From: Parastagonospora avenae f. sp. tritici 18332-5
Taxonomy: Eukaryota > Ascomycota > Dothideomycetes > Pleosporales > Phaeosphaeriaceae
Assembly (NCBI GenBank): GCA_022559985.1
Contig: JAFJTR010000035.1
Coordinates: 186,001 to 250,000 of the forward strand
DNA length: 64,000 bases
Reading direction: 5' to 3'
Notes under the pieces: model-generated
Seen by the model: the letters and a program-made list of their open reading frames with translations, nothing else
Database searches by the model: none
Told to the model about the DNA's origin: nothing
Shown: positions 10,722 through 23,200 of the stretch, one piece after another
Layout of the letters: each line of letters opens with the position of its first letter
Numbering within the stretch: the stretch's first letter is position 1
Position numbers and translations under genes: made by a program

Positions 10722-11962
10722 GCTGATGATTGGGGAATGACGAAAAGATTGTGTGGGGAAGAATTTCTCTAGACAAACGGAAAGAAGCAGGTTGCGCTAG
10801 CGGGTGAAGAGATGAGGAAAGAGCGTCCTCCACGCGTGCGCAGCGCAGCGCAGTCCGTTTGCCTCTGCTGTATCAGAAAGCGTCTGTTTTCGAGTATGTC
10901 TGAACGTACCTTCTGCAGCTTCCAGTACTGCATTGAGGTCTATACCTTGTGTAGCTTGTTCAGTGCTGCTGTTCTGGATCATCACGAAGCCAAATGATCC
11001 GATGGCACAGTCTTAGACAACTGTTTATGGGAAGGGCGCGTCATATTCTCCTACATCCCTACGCACTCTCTAAAAAGACGTAAAATCACTGCCGAGCACA
11101 ATACTGAGGTACAGCACGACCTACTGCTGACGATACCGTGAGCGCGCACCTCAAAAGATGCCAAATCTGCCGTAATTCGAGAGTTCTTAAAACCGAGTAG
11201 AGGGAAAACGGCCTGTGTAGGTTGCCCCATGCTACTGCGCCGTGGCATCATGACCATGTACAACCCGTTGGCGCAGCTATTAGACATTTCAGATACATGA
11301 TAGCTCTTGACATGCAGTCGTCCTGTAGAACTTCTACATGCGGCCACATACAGCAAATCGTGTGTTGAATCTTGTATAACCACAGGACGATAGTACCACC
11401 CTCAAAGCACAGCAGAATACTGTACACACCAAGCTGCTACACGCCCACAGCCTTACCACACGTACTTGAACATCATAACGGCCTGCACAACGTAACAAGA
11501 GCACTTCGAGGTCAAGCCCCTCATGGACCATACTCACCAGATACAAACACTGTTCGAAAACAGCGGAACTGCAAATTGTGTATAGGATGGTGTCTTCGTG
11601 ATTAAAGCGCAGCTCAGTCGTGCAAAACAAGAAAGAGACATGACGTCGCCCGCTCGCTCGGCCGAAGTCCTCGCAATTATGCCCATTCAGCATGTGAAAA
11701 CCAGAACGATCGGAAGACGCGGACGAGGACACGGAGCATCGGAGACGCTGACGGAGACGAGCGGGTCGGATCGGAGGAAACAAAATGCAATGCTATCGAA
11801 AACACAAACGGACCGAGAATGTAGTCGAATATTATTCTGTGGGCGTGGTCAGAAGACATGACGTGCAATGCTGTCAAAAAAACAGAACGGGCTGAAATGT
11901 AGTCGACGATGCTTTTGATGCGTGTAGCGATTTCATTTTGGTCTCTGACTAAGCTTGTACAA
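10722..11962. other. Intergenic between the S10 and SET genes, no gene seen
   Basis: This stretch of 1.24 kb holds the promoter of the carboxypeptidase (left part, minus strand) and the 3' end of the SET gene. The open frames inside show no family features. A diverged direct repeat of about 43 bases sits near its right edge. Confidence 0.4.
11786..11906. repeat. Imperfect tandem duplication of about 78 bases
   Basis: The segment starting tgcaatgctatcg at 11786 and ending gtagtcga at 11828 recurs from 11864 (tgcaatgctgtca) to 11906 (gtagtcga). Most of the differences are A/G or C/T transitions. The spacer differs. The repeat lies downstream of the SET gene and has no visible coding role. Confidence 0.5.
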
Positions 11963-14043
11963 TCATTCTTGGTATAGCCACTCGTCCTCACCGGCCCCTT
12001 CTTGCCAGGGCTTCAAGTACATATACTTCCTCACCCCTGTATCATCTAGAATTGGTAGTACTTCGCGCTCTACGACTTTCATTGCCCACATGATGATTCT
12101 GGCGCCCAGATTCTCTGTCGGTCCGCTTAGTAAAGACGGCTTCTCATTCCCCACGTATGCAAACTTTTCTCCAATGTTGTCTAGCTTTTCAGTCAAGTCT
12201 GTATTGTCATCTTGGCCCGGTAGTGTGAGGAAGTCGGCAATATTCTCGTCTACGAACGTGTATGTGTCTACTTCTTCGATACCGTCTTCGAGAGAGGGCA
12301 GAGGGTGGTGGGTGTAGAGTGTGCGTAGCCATACGGTGATTAGGCTTTCTTCGTGGGTGAGGGAGTGTGCGACGAGGGTGACGAGGAGGAGCGTCCAGAT
12401 TAGGGACTCTTCGGCAAGATTGTGCTTTTTGATTCCGGCGTTGAAGTATTGAGATTTGCTGGTGGGGAGTTCGGCTGCGAGAGTAGCGATTGCTTGATCC
12501 GCGGTGACGAGGACGCCTCGCTTGGGTGGTATTTGATCTGTTGGAGCGCGGCTACGGTCGATTGCACTTTGGAGTTCGAGGCGGATCGAGTGGATGATTT
12601 TGGCTTGGCCGTCACGGTAGATCTTTGCGTATCTCTGCTTATCGTTTTGCGGCTCTTGTGGGATTGAGAGTGGGAGAGATTGAGAGCGCTGTGTCATGGC
12701 TTGATGCAGCAGCGTCAGGACCTGCAAGGTAATTCTGACACCTGGTCTCTGAAGGTCGATGTCTTGTACCTCAAGCTCCAGAGACAACAAGGTCTGAATG
12801 AAGAAGAAATGCACGATATAGGGGGGTACGCCGCGAAAGAAGGGTACGCAGTTTTTGTACCGCCCGAATGGGTGACCCTTAGCTCTTAAGAAGTGGTGCT
12901 CAGTGTTTGGGTCTTTACTCAAGAAATCTGTACTCATCCTAAACGGCACGTTCTCTGGCTTTAAAAGCCCCATTGCTTGAGCATACTCTTGCAGCATAGG
13001 ATGAAAGGCGAGCTTGAGCGGGAACTGCTCTATGGGATTGTGCTCGAGGCAAAATCCATATCCAAGTAGCAGCTCATCATTCTGCTTGGGCGCATAGTTG
13101 TTGAACAACTCCTGTCCGGCTGCAAAGGAGTTACCCTCAAGTAGCTTCAGAGAGAAAGAAGTACGAGGCTGAAAGTCCCACTCTACCCTGGCCGAAACGG
13201 AGTGGTTGAGAATGTCAACAACTGGAAATAGAAGTGGGACAGTCTCATGATCCGGCAGGATGTGTGTAGAGATGAAGGCACGTGAGGTGAAGATGGTTGC
13301 AGCCCATAATAGGGATTCGCTGAAACTTGTTAGTCGCAATTATTGAGCACCAGTGCCAGCGCGCCGGGTATCAGCTCTCGTGAACAAGACTATATCATGT
13401 CTCATTGCGCCTACCATCAGACATTACTGACAATGCACAAACCTGGGGCCTTTGGTACGTTGTATGTGCTTTTGGCCTGGTACAGTCACTGAACAACTTA
13501 CAAGTCAACTTGGTCAGCCAGGGCGATATCAGCAGCCTTCATAACGCCTAATGCCTGCTCCCATTGCTGATGGCAAAGAGCCTTCCTCTCTTTGGCAGCG
13601 GGTGCTAGGCTGGTGCCCGCGAGGAATGCCATGTCCTCGTCATCGAACCAGAGCGGAGTAGTCATGCTCTCCGCACCCGGTAAGCAGGCGATGTAAGCGT
13701 GCCACGGCGATTCTCTGCCCTTATTCCGTTGCTCGATCAACAGCAGATAGGTCAATATGTGATCAGGTATCTTGCCTTGGCATGGCTGCAAACAGCTGTC
13801 AACGAAGAGCACATGTTTCTGCTCGGGGTCTAGATTCAGACACGATAGTGTAAGCTTGAGTGGACATGTCACGACGGCGGGCGATTGCAGCGGCCTTACA
13901 GCTTGCATGTGGAAGCCTCGTGAGTCGTTGAAAGCAACCTGCACGTCGTCGCTGAGCTGACCGCCATGTTCCTTAAACCATTGGATCAGCGCATCGGCCT
14001 TGGGATGAGTGGCAGACACTGGGCTCGTGCTATCTCCGGCCAT
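11963..14043 (-). CDS. SET-domain protein lysine methyltransferase (SETD/Rkm class)
   Basis: Exons 13502-14043 and 11963-13319 give 632 residues. The start MAGDSTSPVSATHPKADAL leads into LIQWFKEHGGQLSDDVQVAF and GFHMQAVRPL, the split-SET opening. The SET core is visible as VVDILNHS (residues about 215-221) followed by ELFNNYAPKQNDELLLGYGF (about 254-273), which carry the AdoMet- and lysine-channel residues of this class. The C-terminal 350 residues are helical and match the position of the Rubisco-LSMT-type substrate-binding domain. The intron (GTAAGT to TTTCAG, about 180 bases) joins QVDF to ESLLWAATIF. Enzymes of this class usually methylate non-histone proteins such as ribosomal proteins; the substrate here is unknown. 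Confidence 0.85.
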
Positions 14044-15492
14044 GACTGCGATGACATGTGGCGTGAAGCTCTTGTCAGTGCTGACGAGAGTTGTTCGTCC
14101 GTCAATACGCCTCGAACAAGGTTGTACAAGGGACGGCCTGTTGTTGTGCCGAGGCGTCCGCGGTCCGTGATGATGGTCTGTTGGCAGTTCAGCTGATCAA
14201 GCGACCGGCTTCGGCATGGAAAATTTTGGCGAGGGCGGAAACGGAAGGCTTCGGAACCGAGCAATGATGGCTTCTGGCTTCGATTCAGAACGAACCAGAC
14301 GACAGAGATTGTGATGTCGGGCGGGGAATGCAGAAAATATGCGAGCGCCGCAATGATGCTGCCTTGAGGCGCGCAGCGGTGAAGTGACGCGGTGTTTGAG
14401 TCGTGGTCGCTCTCGCGTAATGGCGATGGGTGCGATCATTATCGATAAGGCGACAACGACAGTCAACTCTTGCTGCGACCAAGCTCACATCAAGCTGCTG
14501 AAGAGCTGTCCAAAAGCTTCGACGCTGGGGGTTCGTTTCGCAATTTAGAATGGATCTACAAGTTCGGGGTGAAACAAGGCTAGCAAATTAGAGTCTGTCA
14601 GACGGTGTTAACTTCATTGTTGGTTCATGGTTGATACGGGGTACGAAGGATACGCGTCGGATCACCCCAGAGGCTCCTCGTGCGTTCCCCTCACCATGCG
14701 CAGGTGCAACGATGGTGATGCTGGTCCGGATGCACTCGGAGGATGGTGATGGTGACTCTCTCTCTCTTTGCTCGCGGCGCCGTGGGAAGCATCTTCGGCG
14801 TCAGCTATGGCGGCCAGGGTGGGATAAGCAGCCCAGCAACGCCGCTGTTGTCAACCACGGTGTCGGGGGCCGAGCAGCTGAAGTGGCCGAGCGACGCCGC
14901 CAGCAATCAGCAATGGAAGAGGCTTTGAAAGAAGCGACGGGGCTAGCCGCAATGCGCATAAAAGTGCGCATCGACCCAATCACTCCTTTGTCTGTGCCCA
15001 GTGCGTCGTGTCTCGGTTTGAAGTTCACGATGCACTAAAACGGGCTCGGAACGGTTGTCAGTGCCGGCCTGGCCTAACAAATGTGCCTCGTGCATGCAGA
15101 GCGGACAAACACGCAGCCTTGTCCGCTGCATGTCTTGGATTGTAATATGTAGCTCTTTCCTCCGCCGCCGACTATGTCTCCTTTGACTTTTGGCCCTCCT
15201 CCTATTCTCAGCCTGAGACGGTCTTATTTGCATGCTCGCTGCTTAAGCGCAATTGGTGTGCAACCCCTGCACTAGCTGTGGCTTGTAATGTAAGTCAGTC
15301 AGCCCTGGCGTGTAATTGTTTGACAGAGGGGCACACTATCCCCCAAACCTCAGCGCACAGGTCAGCCAACACCATCATCTTAAGATACCATGGCCGCCGC
15401 TGCGCTGAAGTTCCTGTCCTCGCTCGAGCCATGTTTCCTTTGTGTGCTGACTTCTTTCTCTCCACGCGTAGACGCGCCGCTTAACTGGAACA
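14044..15492. promoter_or_regulatory. Divergent intergenic region, SET gene / basic Ser-rich gene
   Basis: About 1.45 kb separates two genes transcribed away from each other. A frame of 135 codons at 14631-15038 has no hydrophobic core, motif or splice continuation and looks accidental. No clear regulatory site was recognised. Confidence 0.4.
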
Positions 15493-17277
15493 ATGCTGGA
15501 CATGCTTCTTACGGCTGATGCCGCCCGCAAACACGCCCATGACATTTCCTCACCGCATGCGCCCTCTTCGCCAGCTGGCAATGGCTCCTTCCTCGTCCAG
15601 ATGCCTCTTTCCATAATCGGCTCGGTTCTTCGCCGCCAGAAGCCCTCGCCGGCGCCAGTCATTCCACAAAATGCCCCTGTACAAGCACCTACAATGACCA
15701 ACCGACTTCCTGACACTCCCTTGGCCTCTCCGACTTCTTCACGGCCCATTTCCTCTGGTAGCAATGCCTCCGCAGACCCGCGCCCCGGGCACGTGCGTAT
15801 AGCTTCAGGATACACCGCAAGCTTGAAGAAGCGGAACCCCCGCCCGAGAACATCATACGTCTGCGCTCGCCCGGTACGTCAGACCGACTCGAAGCTGCAC
15901 CTGCGCCCCAAGGTCCTGCTCCAGCTACACCAGCTTATTCCTTCGCAACGCCCAAAACCAACTTACGAGCTCATTCCCTTCTCGCTTCTTCCAGCGCGGT
16001 CCACTCGGCGCCTCGCCCGCACTTTCAATACCAGTGCCAGGCTGGGTCCTCATGATCTGCTGGTTGTCAAGGCCGAGGCATATGGGAGCGTCGAGGAGTC
16101 TCAATCCGACCATGACCATTGGAACTCTCGAGAGGTTGTTGGCGTCATCTGCCCTGCCAAAGGCGACAAGAACACCGAGATCTGCATGGACGATGGATCA
16201 AGTCGGTGGGACGTCTCCGATCTGCCCAATGGGGGCTTCGAATTCAACACCACCGACGACCATGGCCTGGCGCTGAAGGCGCGGTGGGTGCTCAAGCCTG
16301 CACACTCGCGCCGTGTTTCTAGCATGTCAGCCTCATCGCAGCACTCACCGACGTTGCCACAAGGACAAGAGGATCAGAAATACACCTTCAGCACTATAAG
16401 CGCCAGTTCGCGCCGGCATCCCATCATCGCTACTCTGACCCGGAGCCGCATAGACGTCATGGACTCGTACACGATACCCCCGAATTTGCCGCACACACCT
16501 GCACTCACGCCTGCAAGCGATGTCGAGTCGTTCATTTCGAGCGAGCAGGCCCCGATCGTCACGGACGATGCCCTGCGACGTTTGATTCTGGTTACTGGTT
16601 CCTGGATAGCTTCGCAAAACTCAACCACCACTCAGACCTCTTCCTTCTGCGCCGAGACCGCCTCTCTGTTCAGTGCCTCTCACAGCCGCTCAACGTCGCC
16701 AACATCCACCATCGGCCGACCCAGCGGCAAAAGACTGCCTCGTAGCACGAGCTTTACAGAGCCGTCAGCCATCCCTAGTAGTCCGCCCAAGCAAAATCCC
16801 CGCTCGCGCCGTGCAAATTCGACGGGCACTGCCAATATGAGCGGCAGCATGAGGCAGCGTTACGGCCTCGCTTTCGAAGGCGAAACCCTGTGCGAGACAG
16901 AAGAGGAACGCCAAATTAAGCGTAGCGTGGAACTCCTCCGCATCAGAGAACTAGCACTCCCCCCAACCATGGAACGGCCATCGGTCGAATCACCAACCGA
17001 ACGATCCCGCAAAACTCAGTCCGCTTTCGAGCCCGTGAAGACCGCCGGGCTATGGGATTCGGGCGTCACGGAGGAGCGCCCCGGTCTCTTGAAGTCGCGC
17101 CCCACGAGCCTCTCCGTGATGCTCGACAAGCAGAAAAGGCAGGACCGTAAGCGCGAGCGCAGCAATGACAAGGCGCTGAGGGTCGACTCGAGCGACTACG
17201 GCTCGCTGAAAAAGCGCCATGACTGGGTGCGCTTCAAATCCAGTTTGCGCGGCTTGTTCAAAAGGAACAAGGCTTAA
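15493..17277 (+). CDS. Conserved filamentous-fungal protein of unknown function, basic and Ser-rich
   Basis: Single-exon frame of 594 residues. The N-terminal 110 residues are Pro/Ser-rich. A conserved-looking core begins near residue 116: RPRTSYVCARP, KLHLRPKVLLQLHQLIPSQ, YELIPFSLLPARSTRRLARTF and LGPHDLLVVKAEAYG. A compact stretch with WDVSDLPNGGFEFNT follows and could be a small beta domain. The remainder is disordered, with repeated Ser-Pro and Arg-Ser patterns, and the C-terminus is strongly basic (DWVRFKSSLRGLFKRNKA), which could bind membrane or nucleic acid. I recall similar proteins in many Pezizomycotina genomes but no assigned role. Confidence 0.82.
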   Translation: MLDMLLTADAARKHAHDISSPHAPSSPAGNGSFLVQMPLSIIGSVLRRQKPSPAPVIPQNAPVQAPTMTNRLPDTPLASPTSSRPISSGSNASADPRPGHVRIASGYTASLKKRNPRPRTSYVCARPVRQTDSKLHLRPKVLLQLHQLIPSQRPKPTYELIPFSLLPARSTRRLARTFNTSARLGPHDLLVVKAEAYGSVEESQSDHDHWNSREVVGVICPAKGDKNTEICMDDGSSRWDVSDLPNGGFEFNTTDDHGLALKARWVLKPAHSRRVSSMSASSQHSPTLPQGQEDQKYTFSTISASSRRHPIIATLTRSRIDVMDSYTIPPNLPHTPALTPASDVESFISSEQAPIVTDDALRRLILVTGSWIASQNSTTTQTSSFCAETASLFSASHSRSTSPTSTIGRPSGKRLPRSTSFTEPSAIPSSPPKQNPRSRRANSTGTANMSGSMRQRYGLAFEGETLCETEEERQIKRSVELLRIRELALPPTMERPSVESPTERSRKTQSAFEPVKTAGLWDSGVTEERPGLLKSRPTSLSVMLDKQKRQDRKRERSNDKALRVDSSDYGSLKKRHDWVRFKSSLRGLFKRNKA

Positions 17278-17444
17278 TTTCATCACCTGGGGCGCACACA
17301 CATTCGACTTCAGTCCAATATTTTTCCACACACCCTTTTTTAGACCATGTATATAGCAACTACCATTCTCGCATACCCTGTCCAAGTGACGAAACCCGAT
17401 ACCCCATATCCATATGCCTCAGACCAGCATTCCGTGAGAACCCA

Positions 17445-17896
17445 CTAATCATCGTGATCCTTGCCGTTATGATAGAAGTTCGTCATCGACTGCGTCTCGG
17501 GATTGACGCACCGCACGATGTCCTTGGGCTCCATGGCGCCTGTACACACGCGCGCCACATTAGCCAAAAACCCCCCCTCTCTCTCATACCAAAACAAAAA
17601 TAAGAATAGACGGTGAAGAGGACTTACAATCGCCAGGGCAAATCTCAAACACCCGGTCGTTGCCCTCGTGGTCGCAGTCGCGGATTACCCAGCGCCGGTG
17701 CTCGAAGGCGCCTTGCCGCACTATCACACGCGACACGAGGTTAGCTAGTGATGGTGGAAGTGAAGAGGGAGGGGTGTTGCGCACTACAGTACCGCGACCC
17801 CGTCGTGCCGCACATTCCCTTCTGGTCGAAGTTTTGTGTGTGTTTTGCTCGCGCGGTGCTGGCAAGGATCAAGAGGAAGGAGAGGTTGAGCTTCAT
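17445..17896 (-). CDS. Small secreted six-cysteine protein, copy 1 (effector-like)
   Basis: Proposed exons are 17785-17896, 17628-17720 and 17445-17539, giving 99 residues. The signal peptide is MKLNLSFLLILASTARA. The mature part has six cysteines. Exon 2 and the start of exon 3 give C-x11-C-x3-C-x9-C (IRDC, FEIC, PGDC, IVRC). The second intron splits a Cys codon as T|GC, followed by Ala-Met-Glu. Its paralogue at 41719-42269 has the same phase-1 introns, the same 93-base exon 2 and the same split Cys followed by x-Met-acidic. The first donor (GTGCGC) is weak, so that junction is less sure. It looks like a secreted effector or extracellular signalling protein; no named family is recognised. 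Confidence 0.72.
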
Positions 17897-18416
17897 TTTC
17901 TGTGATACTTTTTGCTTTGAAGGTGATAGTATTGTAAGTGTGAGGTTGTGATGGAGTTTGAAAGGGAAGGGGATTTGGAGGGGATTTACAGTCCTGAGGA
18001 TATGGACAGGAACTAGGGGATGGGGGGAGACGCGGTAGAGTATCGGGAATCCCCTCACTATATTGCGGGTTCCCGATGGGGTGTGGGAATTATGTGAACT
18101 CTTAATGAGGCGAGAAGAAAGAAACGGGTTAGGAGCTAAGAACATAGTACAATCAGACAACACAAAAGAGACTCTCTCTCTTTCTCGATATGACTGCATC
18201 GAGAGAAGATTGGAGAGCTTTTATATCTTTAAGACATTCAAAATAGACTCTGGTAGATGTGATGATGTTATGAAGATATCCACGCGCACCCCATCACACC
18301 ACATTTATAGTATACCACTATAAGTTACACCTGAATCCGACTAAGACAAGTACATGTCCTACTTCCCACGTCTACCCCTCTACGCATCACGCGCAGGCAA
18401 CCTCCCCAATCCACGC
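17897..18416 (-). promoter_or_regulatory. Upstream region of secreted-protein copy 1, related to the flank of copy 2
   Basis: Read on the minus strand, the last 70 bases before the ATG contain gtaaatcccctccaaatccc and cctcacactt, which align with the 5' flank of copy 2 (around 42310-42365). Copy 2 has a clear TATAAATAG where this copy is degenerate. Further out, 18080-18285 resembles 42558-42755. A perfect 8-base inverted repeat (atcgggaa / ttcccgat, 18042-18077) encloses the ctcccc-type sequence gaatcccctcacta, whose reverse complement also occurs near 42540. Confidence 0.5.
18080..18290. repeat. Dispersed repeat, copy A (related to 42558-42770)
   Basis: Matches by eye to the 42.6 kb region include attatgtgaa followed by taatga, then the stretch around gtagatgtgatgatgttatg, then gaagatatccacgcgcac against gaagatgtacacgcgcac. 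Identity is partial, with many transitions. It may be a duplicated promoter or a decayed mobile element. Confidence 0.45.
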
Positions 18417-18707
18417 TTACTCGCGCGCCGGATACTTCCCACTCTCCCACCCTTCAGGATCCCTAGCCTTGAGATTAACATACACTCCTTCCTATATACA
18501 GCCCCTCCTCTCCTCCACTAACATTATATCCCGGGCATTTTCCATCACTTACTGCCATCGATGCTCCTTGTGCCATGAGCAATCCGACATATCCTGGTGG
18601 CGGCACTTTTCGCCCGCGTGGGATTTCTTGGGGTTGACGAGGTTGCGCATTGCGTGGGTGGGGGTCAGGAGGAGGAGTAGGGTGAGTGTTAGGGTGTAGA
18701 GGTTCAT
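18417..18707 (-). CDS. Very small secreted protein, 66 residues
   Basis: Exons 18553-18707 and 18417-18462 give 66 residues. The signal peptide is MNLYTLTLTLLLLLTPTHA. The mature peptide of about 47 residues is polar, with two cysteines (GEKCRHQ, MSDCSWHK) and an acidic, Trp-containing end (DPEGWESGKYPARE). The intron uses GTAAGT and a GGCTAG acceptor and restores a continuous frame. It lies 0.5 kb from copy 1 of the six-cysteine family on the same strand, but I see no sequence relationship beyond the signal peptide. No family recognised. A role as an effector or pheromone-like peptide is only a guess. Confidence 0.55.
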
Positions 18708-20220
18708 TTTGAGTGTGTTTCGACGAGGATTTTGTGGAAAAGTAGACAGTTAGAATGTTCAGTGTCAAGGTTTGTTTCGTGTTTTGTGAGTATAAAGGAG
18801 GAGTGGTGATGATTAGTTTATCATGTGAGAAGTTGGGTGGGTGGGAATTTTGCAGTGGATTGGGTTCTTTGGTACACTGCGGTATTATGGGGAGGGGGGC
18901 CGGAGTTTGGGAAGATAGGGATAGAAAACTCATTTCGGATAGGGTATTCGTTGCGCCGCTGAGATATCAAAAGAATATGAGGAAGAAATTTAGTACTGCG
19001 ATCGCAGTGTATAGTAGAAAACTGCTGTATAGGATGCGAGTGCCGAACCTATTGGGAGACGATTGTCTGCAAAAGTTTGTGCACTGAATGAATACAATAA
19101 GGGGAATCTTCGCATATGACAAGACGGCACATGTGGAGAGCGATTCTTTGGTTCCATTGTTTTCCCTCATATCTCTCATTTTTTGCAACAGTCCTGTAAC
19201 AGGCTAGAAGATTGAGGAGACCTGATGGTGAGCATCAGGTAAAAACAGAACAATAATGAAGATCAGAACCTTCATTCAGGACTGTGAACTAGCAAGAACG
19301 GTGAGTTCGAGAATTGGCGCTCAAACCGATGTTGTGATTCAGCTGCAGGATAACACGACGTGGATGTTGGCTGGACGTTCGCCGAGTCGGTGCTCACCGC
19401 TAATCCATGCAGTATATATAAGGTCGAACCTTCCCCAGCGCATCGCCAACTTCAGACCTCAACGCGTCGTGTCGCGCAATGCCGAGGTCGCCCTCCTCAT
19501 GACCTCGAACCGTTTGCGGTGGTCATATTAGTTCGCATTCCAACGTCGTGATGCTGACCTGCGAGAGCAGCTCGTGTCGCCAGCACTCGACTTTGATTGG
19601 CTGGAACGTCTGGAGGCATCGTAGACACCCCACCACAATCAAGTATCACTCTCCCGAGCCGCACGCCGATGAAGATATATGAGTGAAGTCTGTATCGCAC
19701 TTACCGGAAGATTTAGGATATACCATAGCGACATCCTGACTCATTGTGACTCGCAACACGCAGATAGACGCCACGAGCAAACTCGCCTCGGCTCTTCGAC
19801 TTCGTCATCGATCCCGCACACCGTTGAATATACCACGCACACAGTATCCGATTGCGCCTCCCCACCACACTCTCGTAAGCAATTGCTTGTTACAGATAAC
19901 ACAGCGCCTGCTTCTAGCGACTATCTGCCACCCCTCCGGCACCGTACCCGCAAAGCACTCGACTGAGACTCATTTCAGTCCTTGCCACTCTGCTCAATTC
20001 GCGCCCTCACACACAACGCCACACCTTCACCTTCACCCATCGTCTATCCGCTCATACTCATCTGAGCCACACGCATCGCCGACCAGTCGCGTCCGGCGCT
20101 CCTTCCCCTGGAGTCTTCCTCAGCTTCGCAGCCAGCACCTTTAAACACGCTTCGGCCCCTGGAGGTTGAGGCGAGGTGTTACCTGTAGAAGTTTCGGATA
20201 CTCCACGTCACTCTCGGCAC
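18708..20220. promoter_or_regulatory. Intergenic before the BTB gene, no gene seen
   Basis: About 1.5 kb lies between the small secreted gene and the start of the ankyrin/RCC1/BTB gene. The part from 19,980 on is pyrimidine-rich and open in several frames, resembling a long fungal 5' leader. No protein or RNA gene was recognised. Confidence 0.4.
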
Positions 20221-23200
20221 ATGAGCGGATATCTCTGGAAATACTTCCTCGAAGATGATGTCGACAATTTCCGGCATGTTCTCTCGACCACGACGCATAC
20301 AGGTCGAGGGGCAACGCCGAAGAATCTGGCGGGATGGCAGGGCGGCACACATGCAGCGGTGAACAGCAGTCCAGGAAGCTATAATGCGTCACCTATAATT
20401 GGCGGAAAGGGTCGAAAGACAGGGCTGGCCGCAACTGCATCTATCAGTCGCGCGGACATTAACAGTCGCGATGCGGCTGGCATGACCATCTTGCATCATG
20501 CCGCATCGTCTACAGCTGAAAGCGCCGTAGGCTTTGCGCAGGCGCTTCTAGAGCACCAATGGGCAGATCTGTACATTCAGGATGCAGAGAACGGCTGGAC
20601 CGCGCTTCACAGGGCCTTCTATTTCGGCAACATCGCCATCGCCCGCTTGATTCTGAACCGTGACACGTCAGACATCTTGGGCCACGGCCATGGTGGGTTT
20701 AACCAACATGCGCGAGGCCTAGTGAAAATTAAAGACAAGGAGGGTTACGGTCCCCTGGATTTGTTCGCTATGACAATCAAGGATCGGACGCTGAGACCGG
20801 ACGAGTCGCCGCTTAACGATATGGACTCCGATGATGAGATGGCACACGGAGACAGCGGCGATGTCGACGATGAAATGCGCAAGCGGCTGATAACCCCACC
20901 TGTGTTGCTCAATGGCGACGAAGTCTACACGTTCGGGAGTAACAAGAACGTCACACTTGGTTTTGGCGACCAGGACGATCGGCAGTTCCCCGAGCGCATC
21001 GTCCTCAGACGACCAGACCACCTCCTTCAGAGGTTCTATAGGGAGCATCGAGAGCGGCAGAGCCAGTATGGTGTGTCTATGGGCTTGCCACCTCAAGACT
21101 CTAGCTTCTTACAGCCAAAGGGCATCGTAGAGCTGCCGATCCATATCCGCAACACTCCACTTGTGATACAGGACGTTCAGATGTCTAAACTGCATACGGC
21201 CGTGCTAACCACGGATCCGGTGTCAAACCTCTACATGTGTGGACATGGCCCTGGCGGCCGCCTTGGAACTGGCACTGAGATGACGAGATATCAATTTACA
21301 TGTATAGAAGGTGGTGGTCTTAGCCAGAGGAAGGTGGCTGCTGTGTCTCTTGGTCAGAACCATACGTTGGCAATCACCGACGATGGCGAGATCTACTCGT
21401 GGGGCAACAACGCTTTTGGCCAGCTTGGATACGCTCTACCGAAACCTGCTCTTAAAGATGACGATCCGATTTCCACGATTCCAAGGCAAATATTTGGACC
21501 TCTGAAGCGTGAGGTTGTCGCTGGCATCGCAGCCTCCCGCATCCACTCTGTAGTGCACACAACTACCTCTTTGTACACATTTGGCAAGAATGAAGGCCAG
21601 TTGGGCATTGTGGACTCGGACGCACGCTCGCTCGAGATGCAGGTCATTCCGCGCAGGATTGCCGCATCTTTGTTTTCGAGCCCTATTCTATCAGTCTCGG
21701 CCATAGACGGTGCCTCGATTTGTCTGCTTGAGAACCGTGAGGTTTGGGTATTCGCCAACTATGGATACGCCAAACTCAGCTTTCCCCTCGACGGCTTCAC
21801 CAGCAACTTCCTCAAAGAAAGCTGGTTGACTACCAAGTATGACACCACGCCAAACAAGATCAAGAAGATCACTTCTGGAGGTGACACTATTTGTGCGCTA
21901 TCTACTTCTGGGGAGGTTTTCACTGTGGCCGTTAGTCGCCGCGTTGAGGGCTCGCAAGACGTCAGTACGTCCACGACCAATCCTAAGCAGATACGTGGAG
22001 CTCTTTCCGCACCCTATCGGATATGGTCTTCGCAAAAGAGCCACATGGCAGCAAGAGATGTCGGCGTGGACCAAGACGGCTCTATCATTCTCACCACTGA
22101 TGTGGGCAGCGTGTGGAGACGCACAAAGAGAGCAACCATCAAGAATGCAAACATTACGGGCGCCGCAGAGACCAAGCCTAAAGATTACAAGTTCCAGCGG
22201 GTACCTGGGCTGACGAGAGTGGTCGCGGTACGTGCATCAGCATTTGGCGCCTATGCCGCAATACGAAAAGATTGCGATGTCACCAGGAACCAGATCGGTG
22301 TGGACGAGCCCAGCCTGTGGGACGACTTGTCGCCACTACTTTCGTTTCACGACATGAAGAATTACGAGGAAGCTTCTGACGATGACGATCCGGAACCTCG
22401 CTTCTGGACTCGCCGTACAGATACCCAAGCTCTTCGCAAGCGTGCATTGAGGTCCAAGGATCTGGAACAAGAGGTTACGGATATCTTGCAACAGTCTTCC
22501 GCAGAACGCACTTACGATATAGCCATTGGCACCACTACTTCAGATGTTCACATTCCGCTTCACGACTTCATGCTCTCGGGACGGTCCCGCGTCTTCCGAC
22601 AAGCTATGCTTGACTTCCGTGCACAGGAGACGGAGACCGAAATACCAGATCTGTTGACGATTAGGAAGACCGGTAACAATATTCTTGTTCTTTTCCATGG
22701 TCTGGACTTCCTAACCATCTTCAATCTTGTTCTCTACGTGTACACGGACTCGCTAGTTGACTTCTGGAACGTCACACGACACTATCCTACCCTAGCGTAC
22801 AGATATCGCACGGTCCGCACTGAACTCTTGAAAGTGGCATCCCGCCTGGAGATGAAGCAGCTCGAACCAGCCGTCCGACAGATGGTCAGCCCGCGCAGGT
22901 CGCTTCATATGGACTTGGGGATGGCAATCAAGGAACCGAGCTTCTTCGAAAGTGGCGATGTTATAGTCGATCTTGCTGATGGCGAGATGCTACTACATTC
23001 AGACATCATCTGTCAGCGTTGCCCTTTCTTCGAGGGACTCTTCAAAGGTATGGCTGGAGGGCAATGGCTTGCTGGACGATGCACGGAGGAGTCATCTATC
23101 GTCCACATCGATTTGTCACACGTCGAAACCCATTTGTTTGAACTTGTCGTCCGGCATCTGTACACCGATGCTGGAGAAGAGATCTTCGAGGATGTCACGA

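Noticed and set aside
14631..15038. Small gene of 135 codons
   Set aside because: No motif, no signal peptide and two competing frames over the same bases.
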